64,000 nucleotides of DNA from Sphingobacteriales bacterium (GCA_015655115.1 JAATFQ010000290.1:1-64000), one strand, 5' to 3'; counted from the first letter of the stretch, positions 1 to 8,321 are shown. Numbers and translations: made by a program. The notes: generated by a model from the letters alone, not told the origin.

Positions 1-627
1 GTTGATTCCTTTATCAAAATACTGTCAAACATCTACCGCTGCTTTATCCAAAGCATTTAAGGCTTTTAATAAAGGTGCTTTGTAATCCAGTGCTTCACCT
101 GTATAGGCAACAAAAACTGTAGGGATACAAAGTGTTTTACCAGCTTTGCTTTCCATGATAAATGCTGGAGATGAAGGATCCCATGCAGTATATCCACGGG
201 CTTCAAATGTATTTCTGATACCACCATTAGGGAAACTTGAAGCATCTGGTTCTTGTTGAACTAATGCACTACCTGCGAATTTCTCAATAGCACCGTCACT
301 GCTTGGTTCAAAAAATGAATCATGTTTTTCTGCTGTTGAACCTGTTAAAGGCTGGAACCAATGCGTATAATGCGTAGCACCTTTCGACATAGCCCAGTGT
401 TTCATGGCTGTAGCGATTTGATTTGCATCATCCTGGTTGATTAATTCACCCTGGTCAATAGCGGAGATTAATTTTTCATACACTTCCTTTGATAGGAAGT
501 CTTTCATTTTCTTCTTATCAAATACGTTCGAACCAAAAAACTCAGAAATTTTTGCCGCGGGTGCCTTAACTTCTGGTGAAACTCTGGTTTGTGCTTCGTT
601 TAATGCGATTGTTCTTAAGCTTTTCAT
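1..627 (-). CDS. glnN: Glutamine synthetase type III, N-terminal part, interrupted by in-frame TGA
   Basis: The 200 residues match the N-terminal region of the large (about 730 aa) type III glutamine synthetases that condense ammonia with glutamate using ATP. Recognisable blocks are [41 protein letters not shown] and YTGEALDYK. The reading frame meets TGA at bases 27-25, yet the same frame continues as QYFDKGIN to the window edge. That is what the family shows after a cysteine in its ...VCQ-FDKN block, so the TGA appears to replace a Cys codon rather than end the protein. It could be a nonsense mutation, a sequencing error or, least likely, recoding. The catalytic C-terminal two thirds lie outside the window. 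A good promoter sits directly upstream. Confidence 0.85.
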
Positions 628-646
628 TCGTTTCTTTAAATTTTAT

Positions 647-678
647 CAAAAATAGAATATTTATCAATAAGTATTCAA
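647..678 (-). promoter_or_regulatory. Bacteroidota-type promoter for glnN
   Basis: On the minus strand, TTG is followed after 21 bases by TATTTTTG, matching the Bacteroidota pattern TTTG / N17-23 / TAnnTTTG. It lies about 20 bases before the glnN start codon, implying a very short leader. Confidence 0.6.
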
Positions 679-908
679 TAATGTTCGGAAAAAAATTCGT
701 TAGTCGGCAAAATTATTTGCATGATTTAGATCATATTTCAATTGTTTGGCCTGTTAGCCCTTTGTGAGCCCTGTTGTGCCAATAATAATATGAGCCTTAT
801 CACTATATACTAGCGGTTTAACCTTTTCCTTTCTAATTTAGCCAGCACTTTAATTATGGAATAACGGCATTTAAATCATCATTAGATTGAACCTTAATTC
901 TTACCGCT

Positions 909-1739
909 ATGTTAAATCCATCATCAAATCTATACAAGGCCGAGTGGCTTGACCTTGTTTTCAAAGACAGAAACAAAAGTTATGGCGCTTATCTGCTGCG
1001 CTCAGAATCGTCTGTTATTACTGTAAAAGCTTTTTTTATGGTTGTTCCTGTTTTTATTCTGCTTTTCGCCGGACCGATGATCTACAGCCGCCTGCATCCG
1101 GTAATGGTACAAACGGATGTAGAAATGAAGCCCGTCGATTTGCTGCCCCCGGTGGTAGACCTTCCAATTCCTGATAAAAAAATGGAATTGCCTAAAGCAG
1201 CACCTGAGTCGGAAAAGGTGAAAACAGTAAAAATGGTAGCGAATATCAGCGTAGTGGAACGTCCTAAAATTGAAGAAAGTATGCCTACGGTGGATGAGTT
1301 AAAGGATGCTTTAGTAGGTCAGGCTACGCAGGATGGTAAAGCTGCTGATGCTTCTGCTGTTTCTGTTGCGGGCAAAGGAACTGAAAATGGTACCGGGGCA
1401 GTTGCGGCCGACAACACTGTTTATGATGGGCCAACGGTAGAGCGTTATCCGGAGTTTGAAGGCGGAATGGAGGCATGGGCCAAATTTATACAGCGGAACC
1501 TAAGATACCCTGCAATGGCACAGGAAAAAGAAACACAGGGGAAAGTGTTTGTCAGCTTTATTGTTGAAAAGGATGGCACAATTTCTAATGTTACCTTAAT
1601 AAGAGGAATAGGCGACGGATGCGATGAAGAAGCTTTAAGGGTAATCAGGAAATCACCACGCTGGAAACCTGGGCAGCAAAATAGTCAAAGTGTAAGGGTA
1701 CGCTATACCATGCCACTTTCGTTTCAGTTGAGTTTGTAA
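909..1739 (+). CDS. TonB family energy transducer
   Basis: This is a TonB-like protein that would pass proton-motive energy from an ExbBD complex to TonB-dependent outer-membrane receptors. The N-terminus carries the Bacteroidota hallmark EWLDLVFKDRNKSYGAY, then one membrane segment at about residues 41-59. A Pro/Lys/Glu-rich periplasmic spacer (about 70-175) follows, and a TonB C-terminal domain from about 178 to 276 (PEFEGGMEAWAKFIQRNLRYP, then GKVFVSFIVEKDG). No exbB/exbD genes are adjacent, so it seems to stand alone. A strong terminator follows. Several TonB paralogues are usual in these genomes, so the partner receptor cannot be assigned. Confidence 0.9.
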   Translation: MLNPSSNLYKAEWLDLVFKDRNKSYGAYLLRSESSVITVKAFFMVVPVFILLFAGPMIYSRLHPVMVQTDVEMKPVDLLPPVVDLPIPDKKMELPKAAPESEKVKTVKMVANISVVERPKIEESMPTVDELKDALVGQATQDGKAADASAVSVAGKGTENGTGAVAADNTVYDGPTVERYPEFEGGMEAWAKFIQRNLRYPAMAQEKETQGKVFVSFIVEKDGTISNVTLIRGIGDGCDEEALRVIRKSPRWKPGQQNSQSVRVRYTMPLSFQLSL

Positions 1740-1804
1740 CAGGAGCTGTTCCGCTTTTAATTTTTTATAATAAAACGTTCATATGGGTGTGTGATTTGTT
1801 TTAG

Positions 1805-1834
1805 AGCCGGCAGCTATCTGCCGGCTATTTTTTT
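1805..1834 (+). terminator. Rho-independent terminator after tonB
   Basis: A perfect 9-bp GC-rich stem (AGCCGGCAG / CTGCCGGCT) with loop CTAT is followed by A and seven T. Confidence 0.85.
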
Positions 1835-1841
1835 ACCTTTG
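1834..1841 (+). promoter_or_regulatory. -7 element for the VOC-trmN6 operon
   Basis: TACCTTTG matches TAnnTTTG exactly and begins on the last T of the preceding terminator, 26 bases before the VOC gene start. No convincing -33 TTTG is at the usual distance. Confidence 0.45.
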
Positions 1842-1867
1842 TGTTATTTCACCATTAAAATTTATAC

Positions 1868-2251
1868 ATGTTCAACAGGATTCATCATGTGGCAATTATC
1901 TGCTCTGATTATGCAGTAAGTAAGAATTTCTATGTAAACTTATTGGGACTTCAGGTGCTGCAGGAAGTATACAGGGAAGCGCGTAAATCATATAAATTAG
2001 ACCTGTCGGTAAACGGGCTGTACCAGATTGAGCTGTTCTCGTTTGAAAATCCGGCTCCCCGTCCGTCAAGGCCCGAAGCCATGGGACTGCGTCACCTCGC
2101 TTTTGAAGTGGATGATGTGGCTGAGGCTGCTGCTCTGCTTAATGCTAAGGGTATCGTAACAGAGGCAATCAGGACTGATGAGTATACCGGTAAGCTATTT
2201 ACTTTTTTTACCGATCCGGATGGCTTGCCACTGGAAATCTATGAAAGCTGA
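1868..2251 (+). CDS. VOC family (glyoxalase-fold) protein, YaeR/GloA2-like
   Basis: This is a 127-aa single-chain member of the vicinal-oxygen-chelate superfamily, closest in layout to YaeR/GloA2-type proteins. Two beta-alpha-beta-beta-beta modules are visible, with the four expected metal ligands: H7 (RIHHVAI), E55 (YQIELFSF), H76 (LRHLAFEV) and E123 (LPLEIYE). The substrate is unknown; lactoylglutathione lyase annotation is common for this group but not established. It precedes trmN6 by 5 bases and is probably co-transcribed with it. It ends in TGA, which shows that TGA is used as a normal stop in this genome. Confidence 0.88.
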   Translation: MFNRIHHVAIICSDYAVSKNFYVNLLGLQVLQEVYREARKSYKLDLSVNGLYQIELFSFENPAPRPSRPEAMGLRHLAFEVDDVAEAAALLNAKGIVTEAIRTDEYTGKLFTFFTDPDGLPLEIYES

Positions 2252-2256
2252 TTGCC

Positions 2257-2961
2257 ATGGGCAGTGTATTCAGATTTAAAAGGTTTGAAGTAGATCAGTC
2301 AGGCTGTGCAATGAGAATAAATACAGATGGTGTACTTCTGGCAGCCATTGCTGCACATTCGGGGCCTTTTCATATTTTAGACGTCGGTACTGGTACCGGT
2401 GTGATTGCTCTGATGCTTGCGCAACGTTTTACTGATGCCAGCATCGATGCAGTAGAAATTGATGAATCTGCCGCCACTGCAGCTCACAGAAATAGTATGG
2501 GTTCTCCTTTTGCTTCCCGGGTTAGGGTACATCATAGTCCGATTGAAAAATATAAAACAGAAGTGCTGTATGATTTAATCGTATCTAATCCACCTTATTT
2601 TATTAATGATTTGAAAAGTAAGGAGAAGAGAAAAGAAATTGCCAGGCACGCTGATGAAGATTTTTTTAATGTACTCTTACTAAAAGCTGCGGCTATGCTG
2701 CATGCAAATGGTTCGATATGGTTGATCCTGCCCGTAAAGCAAGCTGAAACAGTGCTTATCAATGCTGTTTTGCAAAAGCTTTATCCTCTAAAGGTGATCC
2801 ATATTTATTCAGACAAGAGTAAAGCCGAATTCAGGCAAATCATCTGTCTGAGTTTTACCGATACCCCTGCCGAACATGAACATTTTTATATTTATGAAGC
2901 TGAAGGGATTTATACCTCAGCTTACAGACACTTGCTGAAAGATTTTTTCCTTGCATTTTAA
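2257..2961 (+). CDS. trmN6: tRNA1(Val) (adenine37-N6)-methyltransferase
   Basis: This is a YfiC/TrmN6-type SAM-dependent methyltransferase that modifies A37 of tRNA-Val. The N-terminal FRFKRFEVDQ and CAMRINTDGVLL blocks are characteristic of the family. The SAM loop is DVGTGTG at 42-48, the acidic SAM-binding strand AVEIDE at about 65-70, and the catalytic NPPY motif at 111-114. At 234 aa it is full length. It is the second gene of the VOC operon. Confidence 0.9.
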   Translation: MGSVFRFKRFEVDQSGCAMRINTDGVLLAAIAAHSGPFHILDVGTGTGVIALMLAQRFTDASIDAVEIDESAATAAHRNSMGSPFASRVRVHHSPIEKYKTEVLYDLIVSNPPYFINDLKSKEKRKEIARHADEDFFNVLLLKAAAMLHANGSIWLILPVKQAETVLINAVLQKLYPLKVIHIYSDKSKAEFRQIICLSFTDTPAEHEHFYIYEAEGIYTSAYRHLLKDFFLAF

Positions 2962-3045
2962 CAGGTCAGATTGATAATTATGAACCGGACAGGATTAAAA
3001 TTAATATCAGGCATGGAGCGCAATACTAAAACAATAAAATAAAAG

Positions 3046-3537
3046 ATGAAACAAATAGGACTGATTTCTGATACCCATGGTTACTTAGATGACGCTGTTT
3101 TCAAGCATTTTGATGCCTGTGATGAGATCTGGCATGCCGGTGATTTCGGACCAGATGTTGCTGCGAAGCTTGCTGCTTTTAAGCCCCTGAGGGGCGTTTA
3201 CGGTAATATTGACGATGCAGCTATACGCGCTGAATTTCCGGAGCATTTACGGTTTAACTGTGAGCAGGTAGATGTCTGGATGACGCATATTGGTGGTTAT
3301 CCCGGCAGGTATGCACCTAATATCAAGACTGAAATATACACTAAGCCTCCAATGCTTTTTATTACAGGGCATTCTCATATTTTGAAGGTAATATTTGATC
3401 CGAAAATTCGTTGCCTGCACATAAATCCCGGCGCAGCGGGCAAGTCTGGCTGGCATAAAGTGAAAACTTTGATTCGTTTCTGTATTTCGGAAGAAAAAAT
3501 TCATACCTTAGAGGTGATAGAGTTAGGTAACAGATAA
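3046..3537 (+). CDS. YfcE/MJ0936-type metallophosphoesterase
   Basis: A compact 163-aa calcineurin-like phosphodiesterase. The metal-binding series is complete: D9 and H11 (SDTHG), D33 (AGDFG), N54 (GNIDD), H81 (THIGG), then H109 and H111 (TGHSH). Members of this family hydrolyse simple phosphodiesters in vitro; the natural substrate is usually unknown. It lies 24 bases before fbp, so the two may share a transcript. Confidence 0.88.
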   Translation: MKQIGLISDTHGYLDDAVFKHFDACDEIWHAGDFGPDVAAKLAAFKPLRGVYGNIDDAAIRAEFPEHLRFNCEQVDVWMTHIGGYPGRYAPNIKTEIYTKPPMLFITGHSHILKVIFDPKIRCLHINPGAAGKSGWHKVKTLIRFCISEEKIHTLEVIELGNR

Positions 3538-3561
3538 TGTAATTAATACACTAAGGTATAT

Positions 3562-4629
3562 ATGTCGGGAATAACAACATTAGGTCAGTTCATAATTGAG
3601 AAACAAGCAGATTTCTCTTATGCTAAAGGAGAACTCTCCAGATTATTAAGAGATATTGGTATCGCTGCAAAAATTGTAAACCGGGAGGTCAATAAGGCCG
3701 GACTGGTTGATATTCTGGGAGATGCAGGTACCGTTAATATTCAGGGGGAGGGACAGAAGAAGCTGGATATTTTTGCGAATACGCAATTTATTTCGGCACT
3801 GACCAGTGGGGGCGAATGTTGTATCGTGGCTACCGAGGAAGAAGATAACTTTGTACCTATAGATTCACCGGTATCAAAAAACGCCAAATATATTGTTTGT
3901 ATCGATCCGCTGGACGGTTCATCTAATATTGATGTGAATGTTGGTGTGGGAACAATATTTTCTATTTTGCGCAGGAAATCAACAGACGGAATAGCCACGA
4001 TAGCTGATGTTTTGCAGAAAGGTACAGAGCAGGTTGCTGCCGGATATATCATTTATGGTTCTTCAACCATGCTGGTTTATACTACTGGTAAAGGCGTAAA
4101 CGGATTTACATTAGACCCTTCAATTGGCGAGTTCTGCCTGTCGCACCCAAATATGAAGGTTCCGGTAGATGGTAGTATCTATTCTATTAATGAAGGTAAT
4201 TACGTTCATTTCCCGGAGGGCGTGAAAAAGTATATTAAATATTGCCAGATTCATGATGCGGAAACCAACAGGCCTTATACTTCAAGATATATTGGTTCTA
4301 TGGTGGGCGATATTCACCGTAACTTAATTAAAGGAGGGATTTATATTTATCCTACTACAGCAAGCTCCCCAAATGGAAAACTGCGGTTGATGTATGAATG
4401 TAACCCTATGGCATTTATCCTGGAACAGGCTGGAGGAGTTGCTTCTGATGGTTTTCAAAGGATATTAGATATTGAGCCTACCGAACTTCACCAAAGATCG
4501 TCGATTTTTATCGGATCCGAAAAAATGGTAAGAATGGCCGAACAACTGATGGCACAGTATGCCTCAGACGAAAAAGAAATTCAGGAAGGAAAAGATATAG
4601 TTAATAGCGGATCGGAGATCAATAGCTAA
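3562..4629 (+). CDS. fbp: Fructose-1,6-bisphosphatase, class I
   Basis: Class I FBPase, which removes the 1-phosphate of fructose-1,6-bisphosphate in gluconeogenesis. Metal-binding residues are in EEEDN (about 92-96) and in the family signature DPLDGSSN at 115-122. The sugar-phosphate segment includes NEGNYVHF and [13 protein letters not shown]. The 355-aa length is close to the family norm, with a short acidic C-terminal extension. The gene ends 8 bases from the convergent rnhA with no obvious hairpin between them, so their transcripts probably overlap. Confidence 0.95.
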   Translation: MSGITTLGQFIIEKQADFSYAKGELSRLLRDIGIAAKIVNREVNKAGLVDILGDAGTVNIQGEGQKKLDIFANTQFISALTSGGECCIVATEEEDNFVPIDSPVSKNAKYIVCIDPLDGSSNIDVNVGVGTIFSILRRKSTDGIATIADVLQKGTEQVAAGYIIYGSSTMLVYTTGKGVNGFTLDPSIGEFCLSHPNMKVPVDGSIYSINEGNYVHFPEGVKKYIKYCQIHDAETNRPYTSRYIGSMVGDIHRNLIKGGIYIYPTTASSPNGKLRLMYECNPMAFILEQAGGVASDGFQRILDIEPTELHQRSSIFIGSEKMVRMAEQLMAQYASDEKEIQEGKDIVNSGSEINS

Positions 4630-4637
4630 TCCCGGCT

Positions 4638-5111
4638 TTATAACAGCAGATTGCGGGCCTTTTCGGCTTCAAACTCTACATCAATTGCCAGACTGCTTTT
4701 TTGTTTTCCGGCAGCTACGGCCAGCACGTCACAACGCTCATTCTCAGGATGGGCGTTGTGTCCTTTTATCCAGATGAACTTTACATCGTGCAGTTTATAA
4801 ACGGCAAGGAACCTTATCCAGAGGTCTTTGTTCTTTTTGTCTTTAAATTGTTTTTTTACCCATCCGAATACCCACTTTTTTTCTACCGAATCTACCACAT
4901 ATTTGGAATCTGAGTAGATGGTTACCTGTGCACCTGGTTTTTTGATAGATTCGAGTCCGACGATAACGGCGAGTAATTCCATCCTGTTGTTGGTAGTAAG
5001 GCGAAAGCCACCACTGAGCTCTTTATAATGACTACCAGAGCGTAAGATTACACCATAACCTCCAGGACCTGGGTTACCACTTGCTGCACCATCGGTATAA
5101 ATCTCAATCAT
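4638..5111 (-). CDS. rnhA: Ribonuclease HI
   Basis: RNase HI cleaves the RNA strand of RNA-DNA hybrids such as R-loops and Okazaki primers. The DEDD active site is visible: D7 (YTDGAASGNPGPGGYG), E45 (NNRMELLAVI), D68 (YSDSKYVVD) and D128 (NERCDVLA), with H118 in IKGHNAHPENE. It is full length at 157 aa and includes the Trp/Lys-rich handle region (KKWVFGWVKKQFKDKK). Confidence 0.93.
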   Translation of the reverse strand: MIEIYTDGAASGNPGPGGYGVILRSGSHYKELSGGFRLTTNNRMELLAVIVGLESIKKPGAQVTIYSDSKYVVDSVEKKWVFGWVKKQFKDKKNKDLWIRFLAVYKLHDVKFIWIKGHNAHPENERCDVLAVAAGKQKSSLAIDVEFEAEKARNLLL

Positions 5112-5167
5112 AAAATTCTTTATTTGTGTCCCTCTTGTGTCTCTGGTCTGTTATTTTCGTCTTTAAA

Positions 5168-5199
5168 CAAAAAAAGCAGCCATTGCTGGCTGCTTTTTA
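5168..5199. terminator. Bidirectional terminator downstream of tRNA-His
   Basis: An 8-bp stem (AGCAGCCA / TGGCTGCT) with loop TTGC is flanked by an A-run on one side and a T-run on the other, so it can stop the tRNA-His transcript on the minus strand and any read-through from the left. Confidence 0.75.
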
Positions 5200-5206
5200 C
5201 TGATTG

Positions 5207-5281
5207 GGTGGAATATGGGGCTCGAACCCACGACCCTCGGTACCACAAACCGATGCTCTAACCAACTGAGCTAAAACCACC
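5207..5281 (-). tRNA. tRNA-His (GTG anticodon)
   Basis: The minus strand folds as a tRNA: D-stem GCTC/GAGC, anticodon stem TCGGT/ACCGA around loop TTGTGGT (anticodon GTG), and T-arm GTGGG-TTCGAGC-CCCAT. A G at position -1 opposite C73 is the expected histidine identity pair. CCA is not encoded. The acceptor stem is odd: GTGGTTT faces ATTCCAC, giving two adjacent U-U mismatches at positions 5-68 and 6-67. The gene has a canonical promoter upstream and a terminator downstream, so it looks expressed. Confidence 0.9.
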
Positions 5282-5297
5282 ATGTTTTTCAGTTTGA

Positions 5298-5327
5298 CAA
5301 AAGTACACTTTTTACTAGTTAATCAAA
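5298..5327 (-). promoter_or_regulatory. Promoter of tRNA-His
   Basis: On the minus strand TTTG is followed after 18 bases by TACTTTTG, an excellent match to the Bacteroidota -33/-7 consensus. The predicted start lies about 10 bases before the mature tRNA 5' end. Confidence 0.75.
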
Positions 5328-6033
5328 ATGTTTTTGTCGAATATTTTGAAATTAGATATTAAATTCTTCATAAACAGGATATTGTGTTTTGATCTTTTTT
5401 TATTGCTAAGCCCATATTTGAAGGTAAAGTATAAACCCTGTGCAAATCTTGCCGCAATCAGGATGGAAATGTAACTGGTAATGCTTGTTAATTGGCCTGA
5501 TGGTATGTGAGCAGAAGATAAAACTGTAAACTAATACTAGTATGGGACAGTCCGGCAACGATCCTATAACTCGTTAATATGTTGCCCGGTTGTCGCCTGA
5601 CAGTTGCCCGGTTGCCGCCTGGCCAACTGTACTCTAACTGTACCCCATCCGTACCCCAACTATACCTAAGGGTACGGATGGGGTACAGTTAGAGTACAGT
5701 TGGGGTACGGATGGGGTACGGATGCCCGGGCAACAGTCAGGTCACAACTGGGCGACAGTCAGGCAACATCTGCACGCGTTATCGAACACTGGTGCCAGTG
5801 ATTACCTGTTAAATATAGCGCATAAACTTGCTTATATTTAATTAGAAGGATTGTCAAAAGGATTTAAAGACACGGATAATTCCGGTTATTGAAGGTGCTG
5901 CTGTTTTTTTTGCAGCGCATGATTTATATCCAATACTTAAACAAAAAGTGTATTTTATATGAAATTGTTTAAAACTTCTTGATATTTAACATAAAAAATG
6001 AGTTTAAACGTTTTTTATATTCAAAAAGATAAT
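5328..6033. other. Gene-free stretch around the 11-bp repeat array
   Basis: No open reading frame of credible length or composition and no recognised RNA family is seen between the tRNA-His promoter and the candidate small RNA promoter. Apart from the 11-bp array, the sequence is AT-rich and unstructured by eye. Confidence 0.6.
5581..5767. repeat. Seventeen contiguous 11-bp units forming a large palindrome
   Basis: The 187 bases divide without any insertion or deletion into 17 units of 11 bp. The centre holds units of the type GGGGTACGGAT / GGGGTACAGTT and their complements. The flanks hold a second type related to GTTGCCCGGTT / GTCGCCTGACA on the left and its complement (AGTCAGGCAAC and similar) on the right. 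Two 32-bp arms at 5625-5656 and 5670-5701 are perfect inverted repeats around a 13-base loop. Stops interrupt the frames and 11 is not a multiple of 3, so it is not coding. The function is unknown. Confidence 0.85.
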
Positions 6034-6041
6034 TACATTTG
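6034..6041 (+). promoter_or_regulatory. -7 element upstream of candidate small RNA
   Basis: TACATTTG matches TAnnTTTG exactly. Transcription would start near base 6048. No good -33 TTTG is found at the usual spacing. Confidence 0.45.
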
Positions 6042-6046
6042 GGCTT

Positions 6047-6112
6047 ACCCTTTCGGGGGTATGTTTTTCATAGGTAGATGTAGGGCCGAAAATTTATTTT
6101 CGGCCCTTTTTT
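6047..6112 (+). ncRNA. Candidate small RNA or leader/attenuator before ubiX
   Basis: A stretch of about 65 bases is bounded by a consensus -7 element and a strong terminator. It can form a 5' hairpin (ACCC / GGGT) and the terminator stem, and it contains no ORF. It could be an independent short transcript or a terminated leader of ubiX, which begins 78 bases further on. It resembles no family that I can name. Confidence 0.4.
6083..6112 (+). terminator. Strong rho-independent terminator
   Basis: A perfect 10-bp stem GGGCCGAAAA / TTTTCGGCCC with loop TTTA is followed by six T. Confidence 0.85.
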
Positions 6113-6190
6113 GTACAGGCAGTTAATGTACCTTTATCTGATGACAGGTTCTCGTCATCGACCATAAATCCGGATTAATAATAAAGATTC

Positions 6191-6763
6191 ATGAAGAAGA
6201 AAAAAATCATTGTTGCAATTACAGGAGCCAGCGGTTCTATATATGCGAAACTCTTATTAGATAACCTGCAGAACCTGGCATCACAGATTGAAAAAGTCGG
6301 TGTAGTCATGTCTGATAATGCCAAAGAAGTCTGGCGCTTTGAGCTTGGTAATAGTGATTATGACAATTATCCTTTCGATTTTTACCATAAGATGGATTTT
6401 AATGCTCCTTTTGCTTCTGGGTCGGCCAAATTCGATACTATGATTATTGTGCCCTGTTCAATGGGGACGCTGGGAAGGATTGCTCATGGCATATCAAATG
6501 ATTTAATCTCAAGAGCAGCAGATGTTATTCTCAAAGAACGCCGGAAGCTGATTGCAGTGGCGAGGGATACTCCCTTTAGCCTGATCCATATCAATAACAT
6601 GAAGATAGTAACCGAAGCAGGTGGGATCATTTGTCCCGCCAGTCCCTCGTTCTACAGTCTCCCGAAAAGCATTGAAGAAGTGGCGCAGACTGTGGTGAGC
6701 CGTGTAATTGATCTTGCCGGCCTGGAGCAGGACAGCTACCGATGGAACGATGATAATTTATAG
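6191..6763 (+). CDS. ubiX: UbiX-type flavin prenyltransferase
   Basis: UbiX makes the prenylated FMN cofactor used by UbiD-type decarboxylases. The FMN-binding TGASGS loop is at residues 11-16. The conserved block VPCSMGTLGRIAHGISNDLISRAADV and the phosphate/prenyl-site stretch KERRKLIAVARDTPFS follow, and the length (190 aa) is normal. A UbiD homologue is encoded some 21 kb away in this window, a plausible cofactor client; in quinone-making bacteria the pair acts in ubiquinone or menaquinone/futalosine pathways. Confidence 0.93.
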   Translation: MKKKKIIVAITGASGSIYAKLLLDNLQNLASQIEKVGVVMSDNAKEVWRFELGNSDYDNYPFDFYHKMDFNAPFASGSAKFDTMIIVPCSMGTLGRIAHGISNDLISRAADVILKERRKLIAVARDTPFSLIHINNMKIVTEAGGIICPASPSFYSLPKSIEEVAQTVVSRVIDLAGLEQDSYRWNDDNL

Positions 6764-6813
6764 AATTTGACAATGTGCCTATGTTTGTGCCCTGCAAACT
6801 AAATCTAAAAACT

Positions 6814-6821
6814 TATCTTTG
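6814..6821 (+). promoter_or_regulatory. -7 element upstream of mtaB operon
   Basis: TATCTTTG is an exact TAnnTTTG match, 178 bases before the mtaB start, suggesting a long leader. The intervening sequence shows no clear riboswitch or ORF. Confidence 0.35.
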
Positions 6822-6998
6822 CGTTTGTCTTGAAAACGGATGATTTCAGAGGGTAATATGGGTAGCTTTAAGAGTTGTTATGCCTTGATAATCAGCTGTC
6901 CGTGATTTCAAACATTGAATTTAAACTGTTTGTACGCTCAGAATTAAAATGCTGACGGATGCGGATAACAGTTTCAAACCAATAGAATTAATAATATA

Positions 6999-8321
6999 GT
7001 GATGAAGAAAGTAGCATTTTATACATTAGGTTGCAAGTTGAATTTTTCGGAGTCATCAACCATAGGCCGCCTTTTTACCGATGCGGGTTATGCTGTCGTT
7101 GAATTTACAGATGCAGCAGATGTATATGTGATCAATACCTGTTCCGTTACCGAGCATGCTGACAAGAAATGCCGCAAGGTGGTAAAGGAAGCATTGAAAT
7201 ATTCACCAAATGCTTACATCACAATTGTAGGCTGCTATGCACAGCTTAAACCTGTAGAGATTGCTGAGATCGAAGGTGTGGATATGGTATTGGGTGCAGC
7301 AGAGAAGTTCAGGATTGTAGAATATATATCCGGACTGACCAAGGAGCCTAAGACGATTATTCATCAGCAAAATATAGAAAAGGTAAACCATAATTTTATT
7401 GCTGCCTATTCTATTGGCGACAGGACACGTACCTTCCTCAAGGTTCAGGATGGTTGTGACTATCCTTGCACCTACTGTACTATACCTTTGGCGAGAGGGG
7501 GCAGCAGGAGCGATACCATTGAGAATGTAGTGAACCGTACCAGGCAGATTGCAGAAAGTGGTGTTAAGGAAATTGTGCTTACAGGAGTTAACCTGGGTGA
7601 TTTTGGTATCCGCAATGGCAACAGGGAGGATAAGTTTTTTGACCTGGTGAAAGCTTTGGATGAAGTAGAAGGAATTGAAAGATTCCGTATCTCTTCTATT
7701 GAGCCGAACCTGCTGAGCAATGAAATTATATCTTTTGTAGCCTCTTCAAAAAGATTTGTTCCCCATTTCCATATCCCATTGCAGTCGGGCTCCAATAAGA
7801 TCCTCGGCCTGATGAAAAGGCGTTACCAGCGTGAGTTGTATATAGAGCGTGTAGCTGCAATCAAAGCATTATTACCAGATTGCTGTATTGGCGTTGATGT
7901 GATTGTCGGTTTTCCCGGTGAAACACATGAAGACTTTTTAGATACTTATCAGTTTTTAAATGAGCTGGACATCTCCTATCTGCATGTTTTTACATATTCT
8001 GAACGTGAGCAGACTGCTGCTACGGAGATGAATGGAGTAGTTGCAGGTAGTGTAAGGGCAGAACGGAGTAAAATGCTCCATATCTTATCCGACAAGAAAA
8101 GAAGAGCCTTTTACCAGTCGCAGATAGGCTCAGTAGGCCAGGTATTATTTGAAGATGACCAGAAAAATGGTTTCATGCATGGCTTCACTAAAAATTATGT
8201 GAAGGTAAAGGCAAAGTATGATCCTGTAATGGTCAATGAGCTAAAAACTGTAAAGCTGATTAATCTTGATGCAGATGGTGAAGTGGAAGTTATAGAATCA
8301 GAGGAAGTATTAGTACATTAA
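6999..8321 (+). CDS. mtaB: tRNA (t6A37-C2)-methylthiotransferase
   Basis: MtaB converts N6-threonylcarbamoyladenosine at position 37 of tRNA to its 2-methylthio form. The N-terminal UPF0004 domain carries the three cysteines of the auxiliary 4Fe-4S cluster (C12, C48, C79). The radical-SAM cysteines are in CDYPCTYC (C153, C157, C160), and a TRAM-like C-terminal segment follows. The YTLGCKLNFSES start distinguishes MtaB from MiaB and RimO. Translation could begin at either of two adjacent ATGs. It heads an operon with lgt and an inositol-phosphatase-like gene. Confidence 0.92.
   Translation: MMKKVAFYTLGCKLNFSESSTIGRLFTDAGYAVVEFTDAADVYVINTCSVTEHADKKCRKVVKEALKYSPNAYITIVGCYAQLKPVEIAEIEGVDMVLGAAEKFRIVEYISGLTKEPKTIIHQQNIEKVNHNFIAAYSIGDRTRTFLKVQDGCDYPCTYCTIPLARGGSRSDTIENVVNRTRQIAESGVKEIVLTGVNLGDFGIRNGNREDKFFDLVKALDEVEGIERFRISSIEPNLLSNEIISFVASSKRFVPHFHIPLQSGSNKILGLMKRRYQRELYIERVAAIKALLPDCCIGVDVIVGFPGETHEDFLDTYQFLNELDISYLHVFTYSEREQTAATEMNGVVAGSVRAERSKMLHILSDKKRRAFYQSQIGSVGQVLFEDDQKNGFMHGFTKNYVKVKAKYDPVMVNELKTVKLINLDADGEVEVIESEEVLVH

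Noticed and set aside
2980-3042. 20-codon ORF between trmN6 and the YfcE-like gene
   Set aside because: Too short, no homology recognised, and no independent evidence of translation.
5581-5767. Possible CRISPR array or minisatellite-encoded peptide
   Set aside because: Units are 11 bp with no spacers, orientation inverts at the centre, and stops interrupt the frames; there are no cas genes.
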